DNA from: Paenibacillus peoriae KCTC 3763
Lineage (GTDB): Bacteria; Bacillota; Bacilli; Paenibacillales; Paenibacillaceae
Length of the DNA stretch: 64,000 nt
NCBI RefSeq assembly: GCF_000236805.1
Contig: NZ_AGFX01000047.1
Location: 124,001 to 188,000 of the forward strand
Reading direction: 5' to 3'
In this document: positions 43,924 to 51,637 of the stretch, piece after piece
Layout of the letters: every line of letters starts with the position of its first letter
Position numbering within the stretch: the first letter of the stretch is position 1
Notes under the pieces: generated by a model
Seen by the model: the letters and a program-made list of their open reading frames with translations, nothing else
Databases searched by the model: none
What the model was told of the DNA's origin: nothing
Translations under genes and position numbers: made by a program

Positions 43924-45642
43924 TCAAGCGTCTACGCGCGCCATAACAGCATCCACCAAACGGCTGATTCTTTGCTCCGCATCTGCCAGCGAAGAACCGC
44001 GTACCGCGAAGTATACCTTGATTTTTGGCTCAGTACCAGAAGGACGCAGACAGAACCATGAACCGTCCTCCAGTAAGAATTTGAGTACATTTTCTTTAGG
44101 CAGTCCGTCCAACCCTTGCGAGTAGTCCAGCACCTTGTCTACCTTCACGCCTGCAATCTCTTGAGGAGCGTTGCTGCGCCAATCTGTCATTTTGCCCTGA
44201 ATCTGTGCCACTCCGTCCTTGCCCTTCAGTGTACGAGACTCCAGCTTCTCAAGGAAGTATCCAAACTGCTCATACAGCTCTTGTAAAACATCATACAGCG
44301 TCTTACCTTGGGTGCTGTAATAAGCAGCAGCTTCAGCAATCAGCATGGCTGCCAGAACGGCGTCCTTATCGCGAGCGTAATTGCCTGCCAAATAGCCATA
44401 GCTCTCTTCATAACCGAACAGGTAGGTATAATCTCCCGTTTGGTCAAACTGGTTCATCTTCTCACCAATATATTTGAAGCCAGTTAGCGTATTAAAGACA
44501 GTTGCACCAAAATGTTCGGCAATGACTGCGCCCATTTCGCTGGTTACGATGGTTTTGACGACCGCCCCGTTATTCGGGAGCTTGCCTGTTTCCTTCAGCT
44601 GATTCAACAAGTAGTACACCATAATCGCGCCGGACTGATTCCCGGACAATACCACATATTCGCCGTCACGGTTCTTAACAACCGCTCCCATACGGTCAGC
44701 ATCTGGGTCTGTTCCGATCAACAAATCCGCACCAATCTTTTCGCCCAGTGCAATCGCTAACTTGAATGCATCACGTTCTTCCGGGTTCGGTGATTTGACG
44801 GTGGAAAACTCAGCATCCGGCAGCTCTTGTTCGGGTACAATATGCACCTGCTCAAAGCCGATTTTCTCTAGCACACGGCGAACCGGCAGGTTTCCAGTGC
44901 CATGGAGAGGCGTAAACACTACCTTGAAGTTTTTGCCTGGTCCAGCTGCAATCAGTTCACGGTTCACACTCACACTGGCTACCGTATCTACAAACGCTTC
45001 ATCTTCCTCTTCTCCAAGCCAAACCAGCAGTCCCTGCGCCTCTGCTTCTTCACGGGTCAGGCGGTGAATATCAGCAAAAGAAGGAACCTCACGGATATAA
45101 CCAATCACCTGTTCAGCCTGATCAGGAACAAGCTGACCGCCCTCATCATTGTATACCTTGTATCCGTTATATTCAGGCGGGTTATGGCTCGCAGTTACGA
45201 CAATCCCCCCACTGGCCCCCAAATGACGTACGCTAAATGAAAGCTGCGGCGTCGGGCGCAGAGACGAGAACAACTTAGCTACGATACCGTTGCCGGCCAG
45301 TACCAAAGCTGCATCCAGGGCAAACTCTGGCGAGAAATGGCGCGAATCATGTGCAATGACAACCGAAGGCTTGCCCTCTTTTCCAGCATGCTGCTCCAAA
45401 ATGTAGCGAGCGAGCCCTTGAGTCGCACGTCCAATGACGTAGCGGTTCATTCGATTACTACCTGCCCCGATTACTCCACGCAAACCGCCTGTACCAAATT
45501 CCAGCTCTTTGTAAAAGCGATCCTCCTGCTCCTGCTCGTTGCCCTCCAATGCGCGCAACTCCTGTTTGGTTTCTTCATCAATATAAGGGTCTTGCAGCCA
45601 GCTCTCAATGCCTTCTAGTGCTTTTTTACTCAACTGCGTCAT
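43924..45642 (-). CDS. pgcA: Alpha-phosphoglucomutase / phosphomannomutase
   Basis: A 572-residue enzyme interconverting glucose-1- and glucose-6-phosphate and feeding UDP-glucose and wall or exopolysaccharide synthesis. The active-site serine loop reads GIVVTASHNPPEYNGYK, the metal loop GTDPDADRMGAV, and the phosphate-binding end WFCLRPSGTEPKIKVYFAV. The ATG at 45642 follows GAGGGG; an in-frame start 11 codons earlier is less well supported. It lies between fabZ and the DUF5693/csaB operon on the same strand. Confidence 0.95.
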   Translation of the reverse strand: MTQLSKKALEGIESWLQDPYIDEETKQELRALEGNEQEQEDRFYKELEFGTGGLRGVIGAGSNRMNRYVIGRATQGLARYILEQHAGKEGKPSVVIAHDSRHFSPEFALDAALVLAGNGIVAKLFSSLRPTPQLSFSVRHLGASGGIVVTASHNPPEYNGYKVYNDEGGQLVPDQAEQVIGYIREVPSFADIHRLTREEAEAQGLLVWLGEEEDEAFVDTVASVSVNRELIAAGPGKNFKVVFTPLHGTGNLPVRRVLEKIGFEQVHIVPEQELPDAEFSTVKSPNPEERDAFKLAIALGEKIGADLLIGTDPDADRMGAVVKNRDGEYVVLSGNQSGAIMVYYLLNQLKETGKLPNNGAVVKTIVTSEMGAVIAEHFGATVFNTLTGFKYIGEKMNQFDQTGDYTYLFGYEESYGYLAGNYARDKDAVLAAMLIAEAAAYYSTQGKTLYDVLQELYEQFGYFLEKLESRTLKGKDGVAQIQGKMTDWRSNAPQEIAGVKVDKVLDYSQGLDGLPKENVLKFLLEDGSWFCLRPSGTEPKIKVYFAVRGSSLADAEQRISRLVDAVMARVDA

Positions 45643-45738
45643 ACGGTATTTCCCCTCTCCATTTTTGGTTGTCAAAACAGGATTTCTATGTACACATGCA
45701 CTCGGTTCAAACGTCGTGCTTATGTCAGCAGAGCTTGC

Positions 45739-46185
45739 TTATTGGGAAGGATCGGACAAAGCAAACATAATCTCGCCCTCAGCTACTACCGTATCGCCTA
45801 CTTTAGCCGTAGCTTTCCCTTTGCCAAATGCTCCTTTAGAACGGGTTATTTCCACTTCAAGCATCAGTGTATCCCCAGGAACCACCTGTCCGCGGAAACG
45901 GAAACCATCCAGCCCCGCCAAGAAGCCGATTTTACCGCGATTTTGCTCAAGATGCAGCAATGCGACAGCTCCAACCTGAGCCAGGGCTTCGGTGATCAGC
46001 ACACCTGGCATGACCGGATATCCCGGAAAATGTCCGATGAAATGAGGCTCAGTCATCGTTACATTTTTAATGCCCACTGCTCTTTTTCCTTCCTCCAGCT
46101 CAATAATGCGGTCCACCAACAAAAATGGTGGTCGATGCGGAATAATCTCCTGAATTTGATTAACATCCAATTGCAATTTGTCCAT
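45739..46185 (-). CDS. fabZ: 3-hydroxyacyl-ACP dehydratase FabZ
   Basis: A 148-residue hotdog-fold enzyme of fatty acid elongation. Motifs [17 protein letters not shown] and [27 protein letters not shown] carry the catalytic His and Glu. Its position downstream of mbl-flhO-flhP matches B. subtilis ywpB, although here a repeat-rich gap of about 0.9 kb and epuA come between. Its start is preceded by GAGTTATTAAGGTAA, which contains a weak AAGG site. Confidence 0.96.
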   Translation of the reverse strand: MDKLQLDVNQIQEIIPHRPPFLLVDRIIELEEGKRAVGIKNVTMTEPHFIGHFPGYPVMPGVLITEALAQVGAVALLHLEQNRGKIGFLAGLDGFRFRGQVVPGDTLMLEVEITRSKGAFGKGKATAKVGDTVVAEGEIMFALSDPSQ

Positions 46186-46358
46186 TTACCTTAATAACTC
46201 CTCTCGCTTGCAGGTTCGGTCCTGAATCAGTCATGAATTGCTGCAAGCATAATATTACCCATCGGTGCTGCATAAAAACAGTTCATTGCGGCAACAATGA
46301 TAGATATCCTTCACCTACTGCAGAAGTGAAGGTTGAGATAAGGGGCTTTTTCCGCCGG

Positions 46359-46481
46359 TTATGCAACCAGAGGCGCGAAGAGGCCCTTTTGCCCGTGTTT
46401 GATCTTACCCCGCAGTGTTATAAACTTCCCCATCATTATACAGTCATCGGATGCAAAAAGAAAATTACGCGGAAGTACCAT
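46359..46481 (-). CDS. Possible small protein upstream of fabZ
   Basis: A 40-codon frame beginning MVLPRNFLFASDDCIMMG and ending in GLFAPLVA. It has a good ribosome site (AGGAG, 8-base spacing) but resembles no family I know. Composition is mixed hydrophobic and basic. It could be a real small protein or chance; it is reported because of the spacing and the lack of other genes nearby. Confidence 0.28.
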   Translation of the reverse strand: MVLPRNFLFASDDCIMMGKFITLRGKIKHGQKGLFAPLVA

Positions 46482-46536
46482 ATTGGTTGCTCCTATGATG
46501 GGTAAAGCGGAGTTTCAATTTGAGTCAAGGTGGACG

Positions 46537-46671
46537 GGCTGCGGGGATGGATCATTCTTCCGATCGCTGTTAACCTCGGATTTTCTTCATTATATAAGAA
46601 TTCAAGGGTAAAATCCGAGGTTAAAGGCAAACGCTGACGCTTCTTCAGAACGATTCCATCCCCTCCGCCGA
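46537..46671 (-). repeat. Interspersed inverted-repeat element, copy A
   Basis: The core is a perfect 14-base inverted repeat (TAACCTCGGATTTT and AAAATCCGAGGTTA) with a 25-base loop. Read on the minus strand, the left flank GAAGAAGCGTCAGCGTTTGC and the right flank ACAGCGATCGGAAGA match the flanks of copy B about 370 bases away, but the stem sequences differ while both remain perfectly paired. Confidence 0.75.
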
Positions 46672-46821
46672 GTTACTTTTGGCTCAAAAAGAAGGCCCCG
46701 CTTCAATAATACTCGCTTGTCGGAAGGGCGGAACAAAACCGAAGGCCTCTGCGATGGCCTTCATTGGCCGCAATCCATGCGTGCTACGCTTGGAGGCTTC
46801 TGCATTGAAGGCATTGAAGGC

Positions 46822-46860
46822 AAAACAAAACCCTGCGCCACTGGCACAGGGTTTTGTTTT
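46822..46860 (-). terminator. Bidirectional terminator of the mbl-flhO-flhP-epuA transcript
   Basis: AAAACAAAACCCTG pairs perfectly with CAGGGTTTTGTTTT, one C/A mismatch and GCC/GGC complete the apex. Placed after epuA and between the two repeat copies. Confidence 0.88.
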
Positions 46861-46929
46861 TCTATACTACCCACACAAATTGCGGGTTGATTTCTCTTTA
46901 TAAAAGTGGCCCTAATGGCGGGTAGCAGC

Positions 46930-47060
46930 GCAGCGAAGGATTTGAATCTGGAGAAGCGTGAGCGTTCGCCTTTGCAACGGGATTTTTACAACTGAATAAC
47001 TTATAAAATAAAAAATCCCGTTGCAACAGCGATCGTAAGATCAAATCATTCGCGGAGCAG
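46930..47060 (+). repeat. Interspersed inverted-repeat element, copy B
   Basis: Perfect 14-base arms (GCAACGGGATTTTT and AAAAATCCCGTTGC) with a 23-base loop. The flanks GAGAAGCGTGAGCGTTCGCC and AACAGCGATCGTAAGA match copy A read in the opposite direction. It lies just after the epuA stop codon. Confidence 0.75.
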
Positions 47061-47095
47061 TCTTTTCCCACCACAGCCACTTTTTTAAAAATAAA

Positions 47096-47308
47096 TCAAG
47101 GCGCAAATATAAGATCAATGACGTGCTGCCAGGTTTTCCATTCAAATACGCCTGCCAGTCCTTGCTTACCTACAATCACGTATCCTGCAATTAAACCACC
47201 TAACAGCGAAATAAAGAGAAGCAGCGGAACCACGGAATAACGAGCAGTACGCCAGCGGGATTTAGTCTTTTCAGGAACTGAGCGGGGATCGGATTGTTCT
47301 TCTTTCAT
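47096..47308 (-). CDS. EpuA-type small membrane protein (annotated in databases as DNA-directed RNA polymerase subunit beta)
   Basis: A 70-residue protein with a basic, Arg/Lys-rich N terminus and one membrane helix (VVPLLLFISLLGGLIAGYVIV), ending in GVFEWKTWQHVIDLIFAP. This is the EpuA/DUF pattern commonly found after flhO-flhP or murA in Firmicutes; the RNA-polymerase name in databases is not functional evidence. An ATG with AGGG at 8 bases is preferred over the in-frame TTG just upstream. It is 10 bases from flhP and probably co-transcribed. The function is unknown. Confidence 0.8.
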   Translation of the reverse strand: MKEEQSDPRSVPEKTKSRWRTARYSVVPLLLFISLLGGLIAGYVIVGKQGLAGVFEWKTWQHVIDLIFAP

Positions 47309-47318
47309 CACCAAATCC

Positions 47319-48149
47319 CTATCCCCTCAGATTATTAGCCAGGTTCATCATCGTATCGCTAGAAGTCAGCGCCCGCGCCGCCATTTGATACATCCGCTGA
47401 ACTTGCATCATATCCGTCATTTCACCTGGTAAATCCACGTTGGACTGTTCCAGGTAACCGGAACGCACGGATACGTCCGTTGGAACAGCACCCGCTACAC
47501 CTGCTGCACCGAACACATTTGCTTCTGTTACTCCATTCGCCAATACGAACAGGTTATCATCCCGCTGCTCCAGTCCTTCTGGACGCTGAACATCCATCAG
47601 CTTGATTCGCTGACCAACTGTTGGTTCTCCTGTCCCATTGGTACGAATCAACAACTCACCGTCCGAATTAATGGCTACCTTAGAGCCCGCTGGCGCAGTC
47701 ACTGGAACATCATTGTTGTCCAACACCGAATAGCCTTCAGCCGTGGTCAACATCATCGTTGCACTATCATTCGGATCAGGAACAAAATGGAAGCTGCCGT
47801 CACGCGTCCAAGCTTTTTGTCCATTGCCCTGAACCTCAAACATGGCATTGCCCTGAATCGCCAGATCAGTAGGAAGTCCTGTCTCCTTGAGCGGACCTTG
47901 TTCCATATTTTTCATAATCGAGGCTATTTTAACTCCGTAGCCCAAATTATAGCCGAGCGGCATTGCCCGCCCATTTTGGAGATACGTTGAAGGCTGCTGC
48001 TTTACATTAGCCAGCACATCTTCAAAGGAACCCTGTTTACTCTTATAACCAGTCGTATTAATATTGGCGATATTATCGGCAATCAAATCCAGACGCTGTT
48101 GCACACTGGCCATAGACACCATTGCGCCAATCATGGAGTTGTTCATCAC
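47319..48149 (-). CDS. flhP: FlhP-type flagellar hook-basal body protein
   Basis: A 276-residue rod/hook family protein. The N-terminal motif is MNNSMIGAMVSMASVQQRLDLIADNIANINTTGYKSKQGSFEDVL and the C-terminal motif GYLEQSNVDLPGEMTDMMQVQRMYQMAARALTSSDTMMNLANNLRG. These are the signatures of FlgG-like distal-rod proteins. FlhP is thought to take part in rod-hook assembly in Bacillus. It lies 10 bases after flhO and continues into epuA. Confidence 0.95.
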   Translation of the reverse strand: MMNNSMIGAMVSMASVQQRLDLIADNIANINTTGYKSKQGSFEDVLANVKQQPSTYLQNGRAMPLGYNLGYGVKIASIMKNMEQGPLKETGLPTDLAIQGNAMFEVQGNGQKAWTRDGSFHFVPDPNDSATMMLTTAEGYSVLDNNDVPVTAPAGSKVAINSDGELLIRTNGTGEPTVGQRIKLMDVQRPEGLEQRDDNLFVLANGVTEANVFGAAGVAGAVPTDVSVRSGYLEQSNVDLPGEMTDMMQVQRMYQMAARALTSSDTMMNLANNLRG

Positions 48150-48159
48150 TTACCCCCTG

Positions 48160-49044
48160 TTATACACGGCCTACTTCGTTAACGGCCTTGTCCAAGCTTT
48201 TATCATAAAATTGAATAACCTTCTGATTCGCTTCATAAGCTCTTAACGCAGCCATCATATCCACCATCGACTGAGCAGCATCCACATTAGATACTTCCAG
48301 ATAACCCTGGCGAACGGACACAGCATCGTTAGCAGTCATCATTCTGGCTGTAGCACCATCCGTATCATTCAGGCGGAAATTCCCATTGCCCTCACGAACG
48401 AGCTGGTACGGCCGATCAATAACACTAATTCCGAGCGTTGTTCCCAATGTCTGGTTGGACTGGCTATCCACCAATTCGCCCCGCTCATTTACTTTAAGTG
48501 CTGAGACAGCACCCGTCAATTGAATTGGATTACCATTTGTATCCAAGATTGCTGAGCCAGTCGACGAAAGCAATGCTCCCGCTCCATTTACCCGGAAATG
48601 TCCGTCACGTGTATAGCGTACATTTCCGTTATTGTCACGGACCGTAAAAAACGCTTCTGGACGATAGGTGACTTCACCGTTAGCATTAACAAATTTCCCT
48701 GCCTGATCAAAAGCCATAGGCTGGCCCGTTGCCGGGTCGTTCACACTAATGTTGGACTGTATCGCGAAATCCGTAGCTTGTCCGCTGTCCTTCAATGCCC
48801 CCTGAATGTAAGGGGAGAGGCTTTCCTCGGCAAAAACACCAGTATTCAGCTTGCCGACCGTACGATCCGGATTATCCGGGTTACCGCCCGTCATCGAAAT
48901 AAGCATTTCGGGAAAAGAGCGTTGAACACTGTTCTCCTGCTTGTATCCCGGCGTATTCATATTGGCAATATTTTGCGTCACGGTGTCATGGCGTCGTTGC
49001 TGTGTTGTCATTCCGGCTGCCGCAGTATATAAACCTCTCAACAT
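48160..49044 (-). CDS. flhO: FlhO-type flagellar hook-basal body protein
   Basis: A 294-residue member of the same family. N terminus MLRGLYTAAAGMTTQQRRHDTVTQNIANMNTPGYKQ; C terminus RQGYLEVSNVDAAQSMVDMMAALRAYEANQKVIQFYDKSLDKAVNEVGRV. The start at 49044 has GGGGTG upstream and gives the conserved N terminus; an upstream frame of 16 codons has no support. It follows mbl by about 120 bases, as in B. subtilis. Confidence 0.94.
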   Translation of the reverse strand: MLRGLYTAAAGMTTQQRRHDTVTQNIANMNTPGYKQENSVQRSFPEMLISMTGGNPDNPDRTVGKLNTGVFAEESLSPYIQGALKDSGQATDFAIQSNISVNDPATGQPMAFDQAGKFVNANGEVTYRPEAFFTVRDNNGNVRYTRDGHFRVNGAGALLSSTGSAILDTNGNPIQLTGAVSALKVNERGELVDSQSNQTLGTTLGISVIDRPYQLVREGNGNFRLNDTDGATARMMTANDAVSVRQGYLEVSNVDAAQSMVDMMAALRAYEANQKVIQFYDKSLDKAVNEVGRV

Positions 49045-49165
49045 GTATCGTGCACCCCAATCCTTCTCTGCTAATGCATCATCTGCTCGCACGGAGGCGC
49101 GGAAGCCGACATACTAGGCAACCTGTCCGACCGCATACGAGTCTCTTATAGTCACTATCGGCAGA

Positions 49166-50164
49166 TTAGAACTTTTTCTTAACCACATGATCCAAATTGT
49201 CCAGCATAATTCCTGTACCTTTAACGACACAATGCATCGGATCCTCGGCAACCAATACCGGAACACGCAATTCTTCTGCAAGCAGTTCGTCCAGTCCGCT
49301 AAGCAGCGCACCGCCGCCAGTCAGAATGACACCACGATCAATAATATCGGCTGATAGCTCCGGTGGGGTCTGCTCCAATACAAACTTGGCTGCGGCAACA
49401 ATCGCTGACACAGGGTCTCTAAGCGCTTCCTGCACCTCATCGGCAGAAATACTTAATGTTTTTGGCAATCCGGATACCATATCCCGTCCACGGATGTCCA
49501 TCTCCGCACGTCGCCCGCTCGGATTTACGGTTCCGATAGCAATCTTGATATCCTCGGCCGTACGTTCCCCAATGAGAAGCTTATATTTTGTTTTCACATA
49601 TTTCATGATCGCTGAATCAAACTTGTCGCCTGCCATTTTAATGGAAGAAGCTGTGACCACATCCCCCATCGAGAGGACTGCAACGTCTGTCGTTCCGCCA
49701 CCAATATCCACTACCATGTTGCCGCTGGGCTCAAAGATGTCCATTCCTGCTCCGATGGCAGCTGCTTTTGGCTCTTCCTCCAAAAAGACTTCTTTCGCCC
49801 CGCTGCGCTCCGCCGCTTCACGAATCGCTTTTTGTTCCACTGAGGTAATGTTCGTCGGCGCACAAATCAAAATACGAGGGTGGCTGTACCAGCTTTTTCC
49901 CCCTACGCGATTGATAAAATATTTTAACATTGCCTCCGTCACTTCAAAATCGGCGATGACGCCATCACGCAATGGACGAATAGCTATGATATTACCAGGA
50001 GTCCGCCCAACCATACGACGTGCTTCCTCTCCGACAGCCAATACTTTTTTTGTATCGCTTTCTATCGCGACAACGGAAGGTTCGTCAAGAACAACCCCCT
50101 TCCCTTTGACGTGGATAAGCACGTTGGCCGTACCGAGGTCGATACCGATATCATTACTGAACAT
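49166..50164 (-). CDS. mbl: MreB-like rod-shape protein Mbl
   Basis: A 332-residue bacterial actin. ATP-binding motifs: MFSNDIGIDLGTANVLIHVKGKG, the phosphate-2 loop NMVVDIGGGTTDVAVLSMGD, and ILTGGGALLSGLDELLAEEL near the end. Mbl guides sidewall elongation. Its place between spoIIID and flhO is the Bacillus arrangement that identifies it as Mbl and not MreB. The membrane-binding tail (VVKKKF) is short. It starts about 170 bases after spoIIID. Confidence 0.95.
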   Translation of the reverse strand: MFSNDIGIDLGTANVLIHVKGKGVVLDEPSVVAIESDTKKVLAVGEEARRMVGRTPGNIIAIRPLRDGVIADFEVTEAMLKYFINRVGGKSWYSHPRILICAPTNITSVEQKAIREAAERSGAKEVFLEEEPKAAAIGAGMDIFEPSGNMVVDIGGGTTDVAVLSMGDVVTASSIKMAGDKFDSAIMKYVKTKYKLLIGERTAEDIKIAIGTVNPSGRRAEMDIRGRDMVSGLPKTLSISADEVQEALRDPVSAIVAAAKFVLEQTPPELSADIIDRGVILTGGGALLSGLDELLAEELRVPVLVAEDPMHCVVKGTGIMLDNLDHVVKKKF

Positions 50165-50334
50165 ATTAAAAAGGCCCCCAAAGTGATATTTTAAAAGCTA
50201 AGATTCGACAAGAAGCGGCAAATATATGTATAAACCTACGGTTACATGTCATTTTTCGTCTTGTACCATCTTTTAACATATCATACTTCAGGGGGTTGAT
50301 TCAATGGCTTTGCCAGCCAATTCACCATATATTT

Positions 50335-50622
50335 TTAAGACTTGCCGGAAACGAGAATCTCCCTTCTTTTCCCACTCGTTTTTTTGTACTTAATTTTCGT
50401 CGCTTCCCCTCCCCGCAGATGACGGATGGATTTATGGTATTCGAGAATATGCTTCACTTGATCGGCAAGATCTGGGTTGATTTCAGGCAGTCGTTCGGTC
50501 AGATCTTTATGCACCGTGCTCTTGGAGACACCAAATTCCTTGGCAATCGTACGGACCGTATTCCTTGTTTCCACGATACAGCGACCGATTTTGATGGTCC
50601 GTTCCTTGATGTAATCGTGCAC
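50335..50622 (-). CDS. spoIIID: Sporulation transcription factor SpoIIID
   Basis: A 95-residue DNA-binding regulator of mother-cell sporulation genes. The helix-turn-helix is TVRTIAKEFGVSKSTVHKDLTERL, followed by INPDLADQVKHILEYHKSIRHLRGGEATKIKYKK, a near copy of the B. subtilis protein. The start codon is GTG (HDYIKERTIKIG follows), with GGGAGGCGGGAGC before it. A sigma-E-type promoter lies about 35-60 bases upstream, in line with its known regulation. Confidence 0.97.
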   Translation of the reverse strand: MHDYIKERTIKIGRCIVETRNTVRTIAKEFGVSKSTVHKDLTERLPEINPDLADQVKHILEYHKSIRHLRGGEATKIKYKKTSGKRREILVSGKS

Positions 50623-50655
50623 GCTCCCGCCTCCCTACTGTGGATAGTTTGGTAC

Positions 50656-50683
50656 ATTATATGAGGAGCGTGCTTATATATTC
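50656..50683 (-). promoter_or_regulatory. Sigma-E-type promoter for spoIIID
   Basis: Minus-strand GAATATA, 13 bases, CATATAAT. The -10 matches the sigma-E consensus CATACAAT in seven of eight positions. Confidence 0.65.
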
Positions 50684-50773
50684 GCGGTTTGGCGGGAAGT
50701 CATGCTTCGGAAGGCCTATTTATTTGCCAGCAACAGCTTATCTGTTTACCTCATGAACAAAAAAATGAACAAG

Positions 50774-50804
50774 AAAAAAGCAGGGAAAATGGTTTCCCCG
50801 CTTT
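50774..50804 (-). terminator. Terminator of spoIIQ
   Basis: AAAGC-A-GGGAAA pairs with TTTCCC-C-GCTTT around ATGG and is followed by T6 on the minus strand, about 23 bases after the stop codon. Confidence 0.87.
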
Positions 50805-50826
50805 GCATGCAAAGCCATGACCGAAC

Positions 50827-51567
50827 TTATTTTTTAGGAAGCAGACCTGTAGGATTCACCGGCTTGTTATCCTGATACACTTCAAAATGCAGATGTGTTT
50901 TCAAATCCTTTTCAAGCTCGTTACGACCTGCTGAAGCAATTACATCGTTTTGTTTAACTTGATCGCCCTCTTTTACCTTCAGATCGTTCAAGCTTTGATA
51001 CACCGTTTTGAGATTGTTGTCATGCGTGATTTCTACGACATTTCCCATCAGCGGATGCTGTTCTACACGGGATACCTTGCCACTCAGGGCAGCTTTCACT
51101 TCAAACGTCTGATCGTCAGCCCGGGAAAGATCAATTCCGGTATTAGCAGTAAAGGTTTTATCATACTCTACCATTGCTGCTGCCTGTTCATCAGCTGTCG
51201 CGTTTTCGTCAAAAAATGGCTTTACGACCTTTACTGCGGCGGCATCTGCCACCGGCCATGCGATATTTTCCGACTGGGCAACGACTTCCATGCTTTCTGG
51301 CTGTTGTCCGTTGACATCGGTATTGACTGCGCTTGTGTTTTGCACCGATGGACTAGCTGGGTCAGGTTTGAAAGACTTCTGGCTGGCATCCTGATAGACC
51401 CACACTAAGGTTAGTATAATGGCTGCTGCGGCAATGTAGGCTGCCGGGTATGCCCACCTTTTGGACAACAGCTTTTTCCACGAAGACGGCTGTGAAGCTC
51501 TTCCACCCTGAAAGGTTTTGGGTGTTTCTTCATGATTTTGGTTCTGGTTTTTATTTTGTTCACTCAT
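50827..51567 (-). CDS. spoIIQ: Forespore engulfment protein SpoIIQ (LytM/M23-like)
   Basis: A 246-residue bitopic protein with a Gln/Asn-rich cytoplasmic start, one membrane helix (YPAAYIAAAAIILTLVWVY) and an extracellular LytM-type domain. SpoIIQ binds SpoIIIAH across the engulfment septum and, with SpoIID, drives engulfment. In the first metal motif (HxGxD in active LytM) Asn replaces His (NTGIDLS), while HLHFEVY is kept, so the domain is probably inactive as a protease, as in B. subtilis. A sigma-F-type promoter precedes it. Confidence 0.93.
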   Translation of the reverse strand: MSEQNKNQNQNHEETPKTFQGGRASQPSSWKKLLSKRWAYPAAYIAAAAIILTLVWVYQDASQKSFKPDPASPSVQNTSAVNTDVNGQQPESMEVVAQSENIAWPVADAAAVKVVKPFFDENATADEQAAAMVEYDKTFTANTGIDLSRADDQTFEVKAALSGKVSRVEQHPLMGNVVEITHDNNLKTVYQSLNDLKVKEGDQVKQNDVIASAGRNELEKDLKTHLHFEVYQDNKPVNPTGLLPKK

Positions 51568-51588
51568 TTACTCATCACCTCAGTAACC

Positions 51589-51616
51589 AGTGTTACCGGG
51601 TGCAACTCTTTTATAC
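51589..51616 (-). promoter_or_regulatory. Sigma-F-type promoter for spoIIQ
   Basis: Minus-strand GTATA, 14 bases, GGTAACACT, which satisfies the sigma-F -10 consensus GGNRANAHT. Distance to the spoIIQ start is about 22 bases plus the ribosome site. Confidence 0.68.
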
Positions 51617-51637
51617 TTCAAAGTTTTGAAAAATTTA

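Larger units (their letters stand above)
46186..47095. other. Repeat-rich gap between fabZ and epuA
   Basis: About 900 bases. They hold one possible 40-codon gene, two related inverted-repeat elements facing each other, a strong bidirectional terminator, and a short perfect hairpin GAAGGCC with GGCCTTC at about 46732-46753. No other coding region was recognised. G+C content and style change abruptly from one block to the next. Confidence 0.6.
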
